From contig CAJLWO010000008.1 in the NCBI GenBank assembly GCA_905210435.1, positions 1 to 64,000 on the forward strand: DNA of 64,000 bases, read 5' to 3'. The notes under the pieces were generated by a model that was given only the letters and a program-made list of their open reading frames with translations, did not search any database and was not told the DNA's origin. Origin of the DNA: an uncultured Bacteroidales bacterium (GTDB taxonomy: Bacteria; Bacteroidota; Bacteroidia; Bacteroidales; Muribaculaceae). A program made the translations under genes and the position numbers. Below are positions 26,701-35,068 of the stretch, piece after piece (the first letter of the stretch is position 1; each line of letters opens with the position of its first letter).

Positions 26701-27276
26701 GAGCTGTCCCTGACGCACGGGTATCGTCAGTTCCTCCTCAAGTGCCGATATGTCCCAGTGATAGTTGACGAAAGGTGTGGATACGAGCGGCTTATAAGGT
26801 ATGATTTCCGGATTGCATACGGGCCGGGAGTCGGTTATGAAATAATAGCCTGCATCGGCCACATTGTTGCGCTCCACATCGGGGTATGCGGGTATCGACG
26901 CCTGTTTTGCCGAAAAATATACGAGATTGGGACGCCAGTTGGATTCGCCGTAGAACAGCAGTCGGTCGTCACGGTACACTACAGGCTGCTGAGGAAGGTC
27001 GTCGGGCACGCTTTCGTCGAGCAGCTCCGACACTCCGGCTACTCCGCCAAATCCGTAGACCGTCACTGCCGACGGGTCGTCGAAGCCCCATTCGCGCAGC
27101 TGTTCGTGGGTTATTTGCTGTATTCCCGATTCATTGACACGTATTTTGACCCAGTGTCCTGATGAGAGCACTGACGACGATGTGTAATGGCCGGCATCGA
27201 CTGCCGATGACGATATGGCTCCTGCGAGAGCGCAGAACATGGTGATGTAGAGCCGTGTTTTCTTCTTATATGGCAT
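23800..27276 (-). CDS. porU: Type IX secretion C-terminal signal peptidase / sortase PorU
   Basis: Outer-surface cysteine peptidase that removes the C-terminal domain of T9SS cargo and links cargo to anionic LPS. 1158 residues, normal size. N-terminal signal segment, a beta-rich region to about residue 400, then a gingipain-type C25 domain (about 420-800). The catalytic dyad is visible as His667 in YVNYTGHGKPDF and Cys700 in FAMLATCQTYTF. A long Ig/FlgD-like C-terminus ends NIIVVQQK. No canonical promoter was found in the 185-bp gap upstream, which contains a 17-bp tandem repeat. Confidence 0.94.
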   Translation of the reverse strand: MPYKKKTRLYITMFCALAGAISSSAVDAGHYTSSSVLSSGHWVKIRVNESGIQQITHEQLREWGFDDPSAVTVYGFGGVAGVSELLDESVPDDLPQQPVVYRDDRLLFYGESNWRPNLVYFSAKQASIPAYPDVERNNVADAGYYFITDSRPVCNPEIIPYKPLVSTPFVNYHWDISALEEELTIPVRQGQLYFGRDISQDNDTIKYSFPLDDLYFESPSITYSKVVFHNILVGSGKNLRYSITYPHRNDITTSTVNLDNSNSHVQFSTNATTANSYLSMSMPRTAASCDISLTKSPSSTFTYAAVDRVVFAYQRYNNLGDRPSMLMCDCALDNGRIIEVGDANPEVIVWNVDKAYNVRQYETSYNHARRTAIFTNNATYKITKYSDIAHRAIAFDPTKDHLPVEYAGEVDNQNIHSYDVPDMVILSADAFTGQAERLAQIHRDLLGQDVIVLQQDEIFNEFSSGTPSLWGIRKAMKMFYDRNPSKMKHLLLFGGAFYDNRGLTPTGAEFKERGALLLNYGTPYHKSMTSLTTAYSCDAYFGMLGDTPPSTEFINNIQDINVGRIPVTDEMQASKAVDKVYQYLTYTPTTDIYQRVLLLTDHGDQNSHLLSGDSITAKSFIDNNPGVTLVKGYSALYPLKNNSAIPAKNVIKQALKKGVMYVNYTGHGKPDFIGTSNLYHLTDVHNTQYNYFPFAMLATCQTYTFDRLEQSLAQEMVLQNNGGMIGVVAACREVYQPKNEALAETMADVFAKAPKGTTTGDILRISRNTLLTDKSSGDNELMINTSCYNLCGDPAIPLFVSGHSVTIESVNGRQYSPQEGANAILPLAENTITGYVNDPSNPGTPWASFDGNVMLTVYESPIVRTTVTPGANTKERDVYCDEDLLVEAIAKVSGGKFTVSFTPPMPVRRGSFNRATITAVLPDNSEVATTYTTALACDVTSAPESPADTEAPQITSLYIDSPDFVNGDMASQDFTMYATVTETGSGIYSPTGTVGQTCRITIDNTMNYPVVGTAMTNYNDGTVEIVYPFTSLADGRHSLTLHISDNAGNSASRSIDFVINNTSANARLTVEEEPARIQATIGLSHSFTDTPTGRLIIEDEKGNTVFTRDNVSFPFEWDLTDRTGNLVADGVYRAYAICKGGNLYGHTPMTNIIVVQQK

Positions 27277-27362
27277 TGCTTTAAACCTTTTTCATTTAGA
27301 TGATTAAGAAATGTGACTGGTTGTCGATATTGATGTGACTGATGTCGGTATTATTTTACTTT

Positions 27363-27396
27363 TATATTTTTATATAACGTATATTTTTATATAACG
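27363..27396. repeat. Exact 17-bp tandem repeat upstream of porU
   Basis: TATATTTTTATATAACG occurs twice without spacing (27363-27379, 27380-27396), about 90-120 bp upstream of the porU start. An unusually AT-rich island, possibly a regulator site or upstream element. Confidence 0.7.
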
Positions 27397-27461
27397 TAGG
27401 CGGTTGCGGGCTTATTGTGCCGTGTGCCTTTTCGGGTAGCTGTGCGGTGCGTCCGTGCCGC

Positions 27462-28028
27462 TTATTTGATATTGAATCCGAATACCTCATGACCGTTGAC
27501 CGAAGCCTCTATGCGGTCGCCTATGTTTATCCCGCAGCTGAAGATAGGAGAGGGTGGGATGATGATGTCGCCGGTCTTTATTATCATATCCTTGCTCAGA
27601 AGTTTTATTGACTTCCCTATCGGCGGCATGACATTGGAGAAGGTGATGCTTTGCGGTGACGAGATGTCGACTGATTTTACCGGAGCCGCCTCAATCCATG
27701 TACCCGTAGCGAGCGCGCCGTCAAATGCGGTGGCCCAGGGCGTCCAGTTCTCGCCGGCGCTCCCTTCGGGCGATACGATGTCAAGCGGCACGAAGCGTGC
27801 GCAAAGGGTCATCATGTCGTAATACCTCGGGGCAAACCTCTCGGCGATTGATTTGCCGAGCCGGCACACAAGGTAGGCCAATGAGAAATCGCACCGCCAT
27901 CTCCTTGATATTTCAGGAAGGAATACGGGGCGGTTGTCACGTATGATCGAAGAGTCGGTAGTGAGTATAAGCGATGGCAGCACGGCGTTCTCCTTGTCGC
28001 CCGAATCTCTCAGCTCAAGTATTTTCAT
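27462..28028 (-). CDS. Fumarylacetoacetate hydrolase-like small protein
   Basis: 188 residues. The stretch YLVCRLGKSIAERFAPRYYDMMTLCARFVPLD and the C-terminal IIKTGDIIIPPSP...INIGDRIEASVNGHEVFGFNIK resemble short FAH-fold proteins of Bacteroidales. The full metal-binding signature of FAH hydrolases (the E-x-E...D set) is not evident, so catalytic activity is doubtful. Lies 18 nt downstream of rex and is probably cotranscribed with it. Confidence 0.6.
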   Translation of the reverse strand: MKILELRDSGDKENAVLPSLILTTDSSIIRDNRPVFLPEISRRWRCDFSLAYLVCRLGKSIAERFAPRYYDMMTLCARFVPLDIVSPEGSAGENWTPWATAFDGALATGTWIEAAPVKSVDISSPQSITFSNVMPPIGKSIKLLSKDMIIKTGDIIIPPSPIFSCGINIGDRIEASVNGHEVFGFNIK

Positions 28029-28046
28029 GACGGGTATTGACTTTTG

Positions 28047-28715
28047 TTATGATGCGCCATCTAAACGTTTCTGGGCGTCAAGACGGTTGTACATCACGGC
28101 CAGATGGGCGTATATTGATGTGTTGGTGATTACGATGCCGCGGGGAGCGCGAATGCGGTAGGGGGTGAAATTCCACAGCGCCTTCACTCCGGCCTTGATC
28201 AGCCGGTCGGCGCCCTCCTGTGCGTGGTCTACCGGAAGCGTTATTATGCCTACCTCGACGTTCAGGCGTGTTATAGTCGTCTCGAGCGACGAGATGTCGA
28301 GTATCGGCACCCCGCAGGCTGTCTTGCCCACGATGTTCTGGTTGATGTCGAAGCCGGCCACGATGTTGAGTCCGTAATTGGCGAGGCCGGAGTCATGTAT
28401 GAGCGAGCCGCCGAGCGAGCCGACGCCGAGCACCACGGCATTGTGGCGACGCTTGAACCCCAGAAACTCCTGCAACTCGTGAAACAGTCGCTTCACCTCG
28501 TAGCCTATGCGGGTCTTGCCCTTGATATTGAGAAACGACAGGTCTTTGGCTATCTGCGATGCATCGACATTGAGCTCTCTCGATATGGCGGTCGACGAAA
28601 CATACTCGATGCCACGCTCGTCAAGAAGTGTGACGTATGCCAGATACCACGGCAGACGGCGCAGCGCCGGCTCCGGAATCATCGCTTTGTCAGTGTTTTT
28701 TGTCGTCGTACTCAT
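28047..28715 (-). CDS. rex: Redox-sensing transcriptional repressor Rex
   Basis: Senses the NADH/NAD+ ratio and represses fermentative and respiratory genes. About 222 residues. N-terminal winged helix (IPEPALRRLPWYLAYVTLL...VSSTAISRELNVDASQIAKDL), then a Rossmann domain with VVLGVGSLGGSLIHDSGL and GFDIN. The start at 28715 (MSTTTKNTDK) is preferred because the promoter at 28732-28762 would begin transcription at about 28725, inside the longer reading frame that starts at 28742. Confidence 0.93.
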   Translation of the reverse strand: MSTTTKNTDKAMIPEPALRRLPWYLAYVTLLDERGIEYVSSTAISRELNVDASQIAKDLSFLNIKGKTRIGYEVKRLFHELQEFLGFKRRHNAVVLGVGSLGGSLIHDSGLANYGLNIVAGFDINQNIVGKTACGVPILDISSLETTITRLNVEVGIITLPVDHAQEGADRLIKAGVKALWNFTPYRIRAPRGIVITNTSIYAHLAVMYNRLDAQKRLDGAS

Positions 28716-28731
28716 AATTTTTTTCAGCGTG

Positions 28732-28762
28732 CAAATATACAAAATATTTGCGTGTCTGCAAA
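28732..28762 (-). promoter_or_regulatory. Proximal promoter of rex
   Basis: Minus strand: -7 TATATTTG (28732-28739), 19-bp spacer, -33 TTTG (28759-28762). It implies a very short leader of about ten bases. A second TATATTTG lies at 28818-28825 without a -33. Confidence 0.6.
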
Positions 28763-28892
28763 TAGCGCATGACGGGCAATGCCCGGCGCACGGTGCCGCA
28801 GGCTATTTGACAGGCCGCAAATATACAAAAAAATATGATAAGCGGTCTCCTCCCCGACTTAAATTTATGTTAATATATAATGTGGCCTGCCT

Positions 28893-28976
28893 TATAAAAC
28901 TCATGGCGCCGCATCTGTTTTCACAAACCGATGAGGCGCCATAAGTTTTAAAACAATAGCTTCTTGTATAATTATC
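28893..28976 (-). ncRNA. Candidate small RNA (or distal rex leader with attenuator)
   Basis: A minus-strand promoter (-33 at 29009-29012, -7 at 28982-28989) would start an RNA near 28976. After about 27 nt comes a 20-bp stem (28930-28949 with 28896-28915; 18/20 pairs, GC-rich GGCGCC core, 14-nt loop) that starts with A's and ends in TTTT, the layout of an intrinsic terminator. The product would be about 80 nt. No protein-coding sequence is evident. The alternative is a premature-termination leader for rex, which lies 180 bp downstream. Confidence 0.4.
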
Positions 28977-28981
28977 CGATG

Positions 28982-29012
28982 CAAAATTACTGCGACATTA
29001 CGGAAGCGCAAA
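28982..29012 (-). promoter_or_regulatory. Promoter of the candidate small RNA
   Basis: Minus strand: -7 TAATTTTG (28982-28989), 19-bp spacer, -33 TTTG (29009-29012). Confidence 0.5.
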
Positions 29013-29031
29013 TACCTAAAAGTAGGTATTT
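29010..29031. promoter_or_regulatory. Operator-like palindrome over the -33 element
   Basis: AAATACCTA (29010-29018) and TAGGTATTT (29023-29031) are perfect 9-bp inverted arms around AAAG. It overlaps the -33 of the minus-strand promoter at 28982-29012 and lies about 77 bp upstream of the plus-strand promoter of the PpiD-like gene, a good position for a dimeric regulator. The rest of the 28716-29224 gap is AT-rich with no gene seen. Confidence 0.45.
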
Positions 29032-29107
29032 TTAATGCCCGGATATCGGGAAACGGCGCGGCGCGACGGCAATTCACACAAAATATCGTAAAATTGGCTG
29101 ATTAAGT

Positions 29108-29138
29108 TTTGACATAATCAAAAAAAAAGTTATCTTTG
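29108..29138 (+). promoter_or_regulatory. Promoter of the PpiD-like gene
   Basis: TTTG (29108-29111), 19-bp spacer, TATCTTTG (29131-29138). Leader of about 80 nt to the ATG at 29225. Confidence 0.65.
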
Positions 29139-29224
29139 TGCGCTTCAATGCGGCCGTGCCACGGTGGCTGCGGCCGTCCGCAATCAATACCAATCGTTAA
29201 AATAAAAATAAACACAAATCATAA

Positions 29225-31318
29225 ATGTCAGCATTAGAACACATTAGAAAACGGCCGGCCTTGGTTATATCTATACTCGGCCTCGCCCTCGTATTGTTTA
29301 TCATCACAGCGGTTTCCGACAATATCTTCTCCTTTTTCGGTGACCGCGACACCGCAGTAAAAGTCGACGGTGAAAAATTGAAATATGACAAGTGGCACCG
29401 CGCATCGGCCCAGATTGCCGACCGCATGCGCCAGCAGGGTCAGGATGATTTCGACAACTCGTATGCCGACGAAATGGCCCTCCAGACCATTGTCGACGAA
29501 GAACTTTTCGACCGCCAGATTGAAAAGCTCGGCATCAATGTCACCGATGAAGAGATGGAAGCATACCTCTTCGGCGAAAATTCGATTGCAACTCCCGAAG
29601 CTCAGCGCTACGGTTTCCCCTCAGCCGAAGACTTCTATTCGTATGCCTACTCCAACGATAACGGCTCGCAGGAAGCTCGTGCCATCTGGGAGGATATGGA
29701 AAATCGTATCCGCCGTCAGATTCTTACCGCCAAATATCAGCTGCAGCTCGGCGCAATCACAGCCAACAAACTCGACGCAAAGGCTTATTACGATGAAAAC
29801 AAAAACGTCACCCTCAATGTGGCTAAAGTTGACTACGTAGGTCTTCCCAACGATGACTTCAAGGTCACCGGCGATGAAATCAAAGACCGCTACAACAAGC
29901 AGAAGGAAAGCTACCGCCTCGACAACGAAGTGCGTCTCGTTGACTATATCCTCGTTACTCCCACTCCCTCGGCCGAAGATGCAAGCGCGGCCAGCGACGA
30001 CGTGCTCAACGCCGTTTCGCGCCTGAAGTCGACTCCCGGCACCGAGGCAATCGCAGGCAACTATGCCTTTGAGACGACAGTCCACACCGGAAGCGCATCA
30101 TCTCTTCCCGCCACGCTCCGCAATGCCATCGACCGTATTCAGGCCGACACCGTGGTAATGCTCAGCTTCAACGGTTCTGCCTACAACATCGCAAAGTTCC
30201 TCGACGCGAAGACCGGTGTCGAGAAAGCTGATGTGGATTTCTTCATTACCGACAACGCCATTCTTGCCGTCGACTCTATCAAAGCCGCTGTCAATGCAGG
30301 CGACGTAGCCCAGTATGGCGACAGCGTGCAGAAAGTAAGCCAGAAAGAACTTAAACTTATTGACAATGCGGTTCTCGCCGATTATGCCGATACATTCATC
30401 AACGCTCCCGCCGAGGCTGTCGTAGTCACCGACAAGGATTTCAAGAGCAATATCCTCTCAGCCCTCTTCGGCAGTCAGGTCGATCCCTCACGCATGGACA
30501 TGGACGCTATCGGCGTATGCTATAAGGTAAACAGCGTGGAGGAAGCTCAGCCCATCTACGAGGTAGCTTCAATCACCCGCAAGCTCGTCCCCTCCGAAGA
30601 GACTATATCCAACCTCCGCAAGGAACTCTCCGACTACAGCATCAAGAATGCCAACGCCGAAGCGTTCAAGAAAAATATCGGTTCGTCAAGCTTCCATATC
30701 GAGCAGGGACGCGTCAGCGGCGACCGCTTTGCCGTAATCGGCCGCAACGGCCAGCGTATCCCCCAGACCGTATCGCTCGTACGCTGGGCTATGGAAGATG
30801 CCAAGAAGGGTGATGTATCCGAAGTTGTCGACGCTGGCGACTCATTCATCGTGCTCGCAGTGACCGACGTATACGACGGCGATTATGTACCTGTAAGCGA
30901 TGCCACCGTGACCGAGCAGATCACCGACGAACTCCGTGCCGAGAAGAAAGGCGCGAAACTCGTCAACGACTACAAAGGCAAAGGCAAGAATGTCGACGAA
31001 TATGCCGCAGCGATGGGCACTCAGCCCGTCACCGTGCGTGCCAACTACGCTCAGAACGACGGCGGTATCTTCCGTGGCGATGCCAAGTTCCTCGCAGCTG
31101 TCGGCACCGCTGAGAAAGGCAAGCTCGTAGGTCCCGTTGCCACAGGTTCGGCAGCAGTGGTATTTGAAGTGGTGGATGTTGACAACGCCGGCGGCGATTT
31201 CAACTTCGATCAGATAGCTCCGATGGCTGCCCGCATGTTCCAGTTCAATGTCAACCAGGCTCTCCGTGCCAACAAGGATATTGACTACAAGGCTCTCCGT
31301 TTCGAGACCCGTGAATAA
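29225..31318 (+). CDS. Membrane-anchored peptidyl-prolyl isomerase / foldase (PpiD-like)
   Basis: Periplasmic chaperone with an N-terminal inner-membrane anchor (residues about 12-31, ALVISILGLALVLFIITAV). 697 residues. The SurA_N-like chaperone region follows (KVDGEKLKYDKWHRASAQIADRMRQQ, QTIVDEELFDRQIEKLGI), with parvulin-like segments in the second half (SVQKVSQKEL, KGDVSEVVDAGDSFIVLAV). Typical Bacteroidales architecture. Probable job: folding of newly exported envelope proteins. Confidence 0.87.
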   Translation: MSALEHIRKRPALVISILGLALVLFIITAVSDNIFSFFGDRDTAVKVDGEKLKYDKWHRASAQIADRMRQQGQDDFDNSYADEMALQTIVDEELFDRQIEKLGINVTDEEMEAYLFGENSIATPEAQRYGFPSAEDFYSYAYSNDNGSQEARAIWEDMENRIRRQILTAKYQLQLGAITANKLDAKAYYDENKNVTLNVAKVDYVGLPNDDFKVTGDEIKDRYNKQKESYRLDNEVRLVDYILVTPTPSAEDASAASDDVLNAVSRLKSTPGTEAIAGNYAFETTVHTGSASSLPATLRNAIDRIQADTVVMLSFNGSAYNIAKFLDAKTGVEKADVDFFITDNAILAVDSIKAAVNAGDVAQYGDSVQKVSQKELKLIDNAVLADYADTFINAPAEAVVVTDKDFKSNILSALFGSQVDPSRMDMDAIGVCYKVNSVEEAQPIYEVASITRKLVPSEETISNLRKELSDYSIKNANAEAFKKNIGSSSFHIEQGRVSGDRFAVIGRNGQRIPQTVSLVRWAMEDAKKGDVSEVVDAGDSFIVLAVTDVYDGDYVPVSDATVTEQITDELRAEKKGAKLVNDYKGKGKNVDEYAAAMGTQPVTVRANYAQNDGGIFRGDAKFLAAVGTAEKGKLVGPVATGSAAVVFEVVDVDNAGGDFNFDQIAPMAARMFQFNVNQALRANKDIDYKALRFETRE

Positions 31319-31390
31319 TACGAAAACTGCGAATGATAAAATATTAAGAAAGATATTATAGAGAATATCATTCTACTTAATCCAACAATA

Positions 31391-31423
31391 AGTGCGGAGT
31401 CGATGTGTAATCGGCTCCGCACT
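31391..31423 (+). terminator. Probable terminator behind the PpiD-like gene
   Basis: AGTGCGGAGTCGAT and ATCGGCTCCGCACT form a 14-bp stem (13/14 pairs) with a 5-nt loop, 73 nt after the stop. Only a weak T-run follows. The rest of the 31319-31675 gap holds the mfd promoter and a REP pair. Confidence 0.55.
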
Positions 31424-31475
31424 GCTATTCACAATAATCAAAAGCGTCGGTCATCCGTTATTCAATTATATTTTA

Positions 31476-31483
31476 TACCTTTG
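31476..31483 (+). promoter_or_regulatory. -7 element upstream of mfd
   Basis: TACCTTTG; no good -33. Transcripts from here would carry the whole REP hairpin at 31552-31647 in the mfd 5' leader. Confidence 0.4.
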
Positions 31484-31551
31484 CAATCGCTTCAATAAGC
31501 CAAATGTATACGGGAGTAATGCTTGGCCGCTATTGCATAAGTCTGTTTGGT

Positions 31552-31647
31552 CAACAATGTAGGGACGCACGGTCTGTGCGTCCGATAATTAGTTGATAAT
31601 CAATGCTCGCCTTTCGGACGCACAGACCGTGCGTCCCTACATTGTTG
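31552..31647. repeat. REP-like pair, GGACGCACGGTCTGTGCGTCC family
   Basis: Two perfect 34-bp inverted arms (31552-31585 and 31614-31647) around a 28-bp loop. Each arm contains TGTAGGGACGCACGG and is itself a hairpin. It ends 28 nt before the mfd start codon. Confidence 0.9.
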
Positions 31648-31675
31648 GAAGCCTCCCGAATAATTTTGGAAAAAT

Positions 31676-34600
31676 ATGATGAAACTTACAGATATAGAGA
31701 AACTCTTTGCCGGCGATGTCCGTACTGAGGCTATCGCTGCGCTTGTCAGGGAAAAGGGCACACGCCGTGTCAACGTGGTCAATACCGCAGGCTCCTCCCT
31801 GTCGATGATGCTCTCGCAGTTGCCGCGGATGAAGCATCCGGTGGTAGTGGTGGGCGACTCTCCCGACGATGCCGGCTACATATATCATGACCTTTCCCGA
31901 CTGGCAGGGGAGGAGGCCGTGGCATTCTTCCCGTCGGCCTACAAGCGTGACATCAAGTACGGCAAGATTGACCCGCCGTCCGAAATACTGCGTACCGACG
32001 CGCTGTCGCGGTGGCATTCCGACAAGCGGCTGCGTTTTGTAGTCACATGTCCCAAGGCGCTTGCCGAGCGTGTCGCTCCGCGCGAGAGCATCGACAACTC
32101 CACCATGCATATCGTGCGAGGCAAGGAATATGACCTCGTGCAGCTCCAGGCATGGCTGCGCGACAACGGTTTCACCCGCCAGGACTACGTCTACGAGCCG
32201 GGACACTACGCCGTGCGCGGCTCCATTCTCGATATTTTCGGTTTCAGTTTCGAGCTTCCCTACCGCATCGACTTCTTCGGCGACGAGGTCGAATCCATAC
32301 GCACATTCGACATAGAGACTCAGCTGTCGCGCGAGAAACTTGATGCCGTTTCCATATCCTCCAATGTGGCAGTATCGTCGCAGGGCGACTCCCTGCTGCG
32401 TTTCATCGACCCATCCACGCTGTTGTGCTGCCGTGCGCCTCACGACGTGGTGCTCGCCGTGAAAAGTATCGCGGCCGAGGAGTTCTCGCAGTCGTCGTTG
32501 CTTGCCGACGAGGGCGACCGCGACGCTATGAAACAGGTCGTCGACGCCGAAGCGTTCGAGGCCGATTTCGACAGCTTCCGCATGCTCGCGTTCAATGCCG
32601 GAGGTGCGGCGGCGTTCAAGGATGCTCCGACAGTCGATTACAATTGCTCTCCACAGGCTCTCTACCATAAGAACTTTGACCTTATAGCCGAGTCGTTCAT
32701 ACGTTTCCAGACCGACGGCTACGATATATATATCCTCAGCGACAGCGCCCGGCAGCAGGACCGTCTCCGCGCCATATTCGACGACCGCGGCGACAAAATC
32801 AGTTTCATCCCCGTCGATGCCACGCTCCATGAGGGATTCATCGACCACCCGCGCAAGCGCTGTGTGTTCACCGACCACCAGATATTCGACCGTTTCCACA
32901 AATACAGCCTCCGCAGCGACCGCGCCCGTTCGGGCAAGCTCGCCATGTCGCTCAAGGAGCTCGGTGCCATCGAGCCGGGCGACTATATCGTCCACATCGA
33001 CCACGGCATAGGCAAGTTTGGCGGATTGCTGCGCACCAGCGTCAACGGCCACCCGCAGGAGATGATAAAACTCATCTACAAGAACAACGACTTCATCTTC
33101 GTGTCCATCCACTCGCTCCACAAACTCTCGAAATACCGCGGAAAAGAGGGCGTCGAGCCTACGCTCAACAAACTCGGCACCGGAGCATGGAACAAGATAA
33201 AGGAACGCACCAAGACGCGCCTGAAGGACATCGCGCGCGACCTCATAAAGCTCTACGCTGCGCGCAAGGAGCAGAAGGGATTCAGTTTCTCCCCAGACAG
33301 CTACCTCCAGCACGAGCTCGAGGCATCGTTCATCTACGAGGATACTCCCGACCAGGTCACGGCCACAGCCGCCGTCAAGGCCGACATGGAGAGTGATCGC
33401 CCGATGGACCGACTTATCTGCGGCGACGTCGGTTTCGGCAAGACCGAAGTCGCCATCCGCGCCGCCTTCAAGGCAGCTACCGACGGCAAGCAGGTGGCCG
33501 TGCTCGTGCCTACCACGGTGCTCGCATATCAGCACTACAACACGTTTAAAGACCGTCTGCGCGACTTTCCCGTGCGCGTCGACTATCTCAGCCGTGCGCG
33601 TTCGGCGAAGCAGACACGCGAAATTCTGGCCGATCTGGCCGACGGCAAAATCGATATTCTTGTCGGCACGCACAAACTTATCGGAAAAAACGTGAAGTTC
33701 AAGGACCTCGGACTGCTCATCGTCGACGAGGAGCAGAAATTCGGCGTCGCCGTCAAGGAGAAACTCAAGCAGATGAAAGTCAACGTCGACACCCTCACCA
33801 TGTCGGCCACGCCTATACCGCGCACTCTCCAGTTTTCGCTTATGGGTGCCCGCGACCTCTCGGCCATACAGACTCCGCCGCCCAACCGTTACCCCGTTGT
33901 CACCTCGGTCGATTCGCTTACCGACGAACTGCTCACAGAGGCCGTAAACTTCGAGCTGTCGCGCAACGGTCAGGTGTTCATCGTCAACAACCGCATCGAG
34001 GGGCTCAACGACCTCAAGGCCATGATTACGCGGCTTGTGCCCGACGCCAAGGTGCTTATCGCACACGGGCAGATGCCGCCCGAGCAGCTTGAGCAGGCCA
34101 TCATCGACTTTTCCAACGGCGATTACGACATCCTCCTCTCCACCACCATCATAGAGAGCGGTATCGATATGCCCAACGTCAACACCATCATAGTCAACAA
34201 CGCGCAAAATTTCGGCCTCTCCGAGCTTCACCAGCTCCGTGGACGTGTAGGCCGCTCCTCGCGCAAGGCGTTCTGCTACCTTATGGTCCCTCCCGGAGTG
34301 CCCCTTTCGCCCGTAGCGCGCCGCCGTCTGCAGGCCATAGAGAGCTTCTCCGACCTCGGCAGCGGTATACATGTGGCGATGCAGGACCTCGACATCCGCG
34401 GCGCCGGTAACCTGCTCGGAGCCGAGCAGAGCGGTTTTATCGCCGACCTCGGATATGAGGCATATCAGAAAATTTTGAAGGAAGCAGTCGTCGAGCTTAC
34501 CACACAGGAATTCGCCGACACGCTTACCGCTCAGAACGATGTCACCGGCAGCGAGGATTTCGTGGCCGACTGCGTCATCGAGAGCGACCTCGAAGTGCTC

Positions 34601-35026
34601 CTTCCCCCCGACTACGTCCCGCAGGAGAGCGAGCGCATCAGCCTTTACCGCGAGCTCGACGGCATCACGCGCCGAGAGGACCTCGACGCCTTTGCCGACC
34701 GTCTCCGCGATCGCTTCGGCCCCATTCCACCCGTGGCGCAGGAACTGTTGCTCATACCGATGCTGCGCCGCAACGCGCGCCGTCTCGGCATCGAGAAAGT
34801 AGCATTGAAGCAAGGCATAATGTACATCTATTTCGTCGACGAGACCAACAAAGCCTACTACCAGTCGCCCATGTTCGGCCGCCTGCTCAACTACCTGCAG
34901 CGCAACCCCCGGCGCGTGGCAATCCGCCAGCGCGACCAACGCCGTTCCTTCGCCATAAAATCCGTAACAACAGTAGCCGAAGCCTCAGCCATCCTCACCG
35001 AAATCCTCTCCCTCGACAGCATCTGA
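31676..35026 (+). CDS. mfd: Transcription-repair coupling factor Mfd
   Basis: Removes stalled RNA polymerase and recruits UvrA to lesions. 1116 residues, full length. Domains in order: UvrB-homology/UvrA-binding N-terminus (YPYxHDL-type region GYIYHDLSRLAGEEAVAFFP), CarD/TRCF RNA-polymerase-interacting domain (AIEPGDYIVHIDHGIGKFGG), RecG-like translocase with Walker A GDVGFGKTE (about 583-591), the DEEQ box (LLIVDEEQKFGV), motif VI region LHQLRGRVGRSSRKAFCYL, and a C-terminal TRCF domain. A REP hairpin lies in its leader, a 9-bp repeat array and a terminator follow. Confidence 0.96.
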   Translation: MMKLTDIEKLFAGDVRTEAIAALVREKGTRRVNVVNTAGSSLSMMLSQLPRMKHPVVVVGDSPDDAGYIYHDLSRLAGEEAVAFFPSAYKRDIKYGKIDPPSEILRTDALSRWHSDKRLRFVVTCPKALAERVAPRESIDNSTMHIVRGKEYDLVQLQAWLRDNGFTRQDYVYEPGHYAVRGSILDIFGFSFELPYRIDFFGDEVESIRTFDIETQLSREKLDAVSISSNVAVSSQGDSLLRFIDPSTLLCCRAPHDVVLAVKSIAAEEFSQSSLLADEGDRDAMKQVVDAEAFEADFDSFRMLAFNAGGAAAFKDAPTVDYNCSPQALYHKNFDLIAESFIRFQTDGYDIYILSDSARQQDRLRAIFDDRGDKISFIPVDATLHEGFIDHPRKRCVFTDHQIFDRFHKYSLRSDRARSGKLAMSLKELGAIEPGDYIVHIDHGIGKFGGLLRTSVNGHPQEMIKLIYKNNDFIFVSIHSLHKLSKYRGKEGVEPTLNKLGTGAWNKIKERTKTRLKDIARDLIKLYAARKEQKGFSFSPDSYLQHELEASFIYEDTPDQVTATAAVKADMESDRPMDRLICGDVGFGKTEVAIRAAFKAATDGKQVAVLVPTTVLAYQHYNTFKDRLRDFPVRVDYLSRARSAKQTREILADLADGKIDILVGTHKLIGKNVKFKDLGLLIVDEEQKFGVAVKEKLKQMKVNVDTLTMSATPIPRTLQFSLMGARDLSAIQTPPPNRYPVVTSVDSLTDELLTEAVNFELSRNGQVFIVNNRIEGLNDLKAMITRLVPDAKVLIAHGQMPPEQLEQAIIDFSNGDYDILLSTTIIESGIDMPNVNTIIVNNAQNFGLSELHQLRGRVGRSSRKAFCYLMVPPGVPLSPVARRRLQAIESFSDLGSGIHVAMQDLDIRGAGNLLGAEQSGFIADLGYEAYQKILKEAVVELTTQEFADTLTAQNDVTGSEDFVADCVIESDLEVLLPPDYVPQESERISLYRELDGITRREDLDAFADRLRDRFGPIPPVAQELLLIPMLRRNARRLGIEKVALKQGIMYIYFVDETNKAYYQSPMFGRLLNYLQRNPRRVAIRQRDQRRSFAIKSVTTVAEASAILTEILSLDSI

Positions 35027-35068
35027 CCATGCTATAACCCACAGTCTTTGCCATCGTGTCATACGAGA

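Noticed and set aside
27462..28028. Functional fumarylacetoacetate hydrolase
   Set aside because: Fold-level resemblance only; the acidic metal ligands are not evident, so a catalytic assignment was not made.
28716..28944. Small plus-strand gene upstream of rex
   Set aside because: Plus-strand open frames here run through the rex gene as shadows; the residue pattern has no family resemblance. The region is better explained by promoters and the hairpin.
31637..34939. 1100-codon open frame on the minus strand opposite mfd
   Set aside because: mfd is unambiguous in the plus frame. Long antisense frames are common in GC-rich, codon-biased genes, and this translation shows no recognisable domain.
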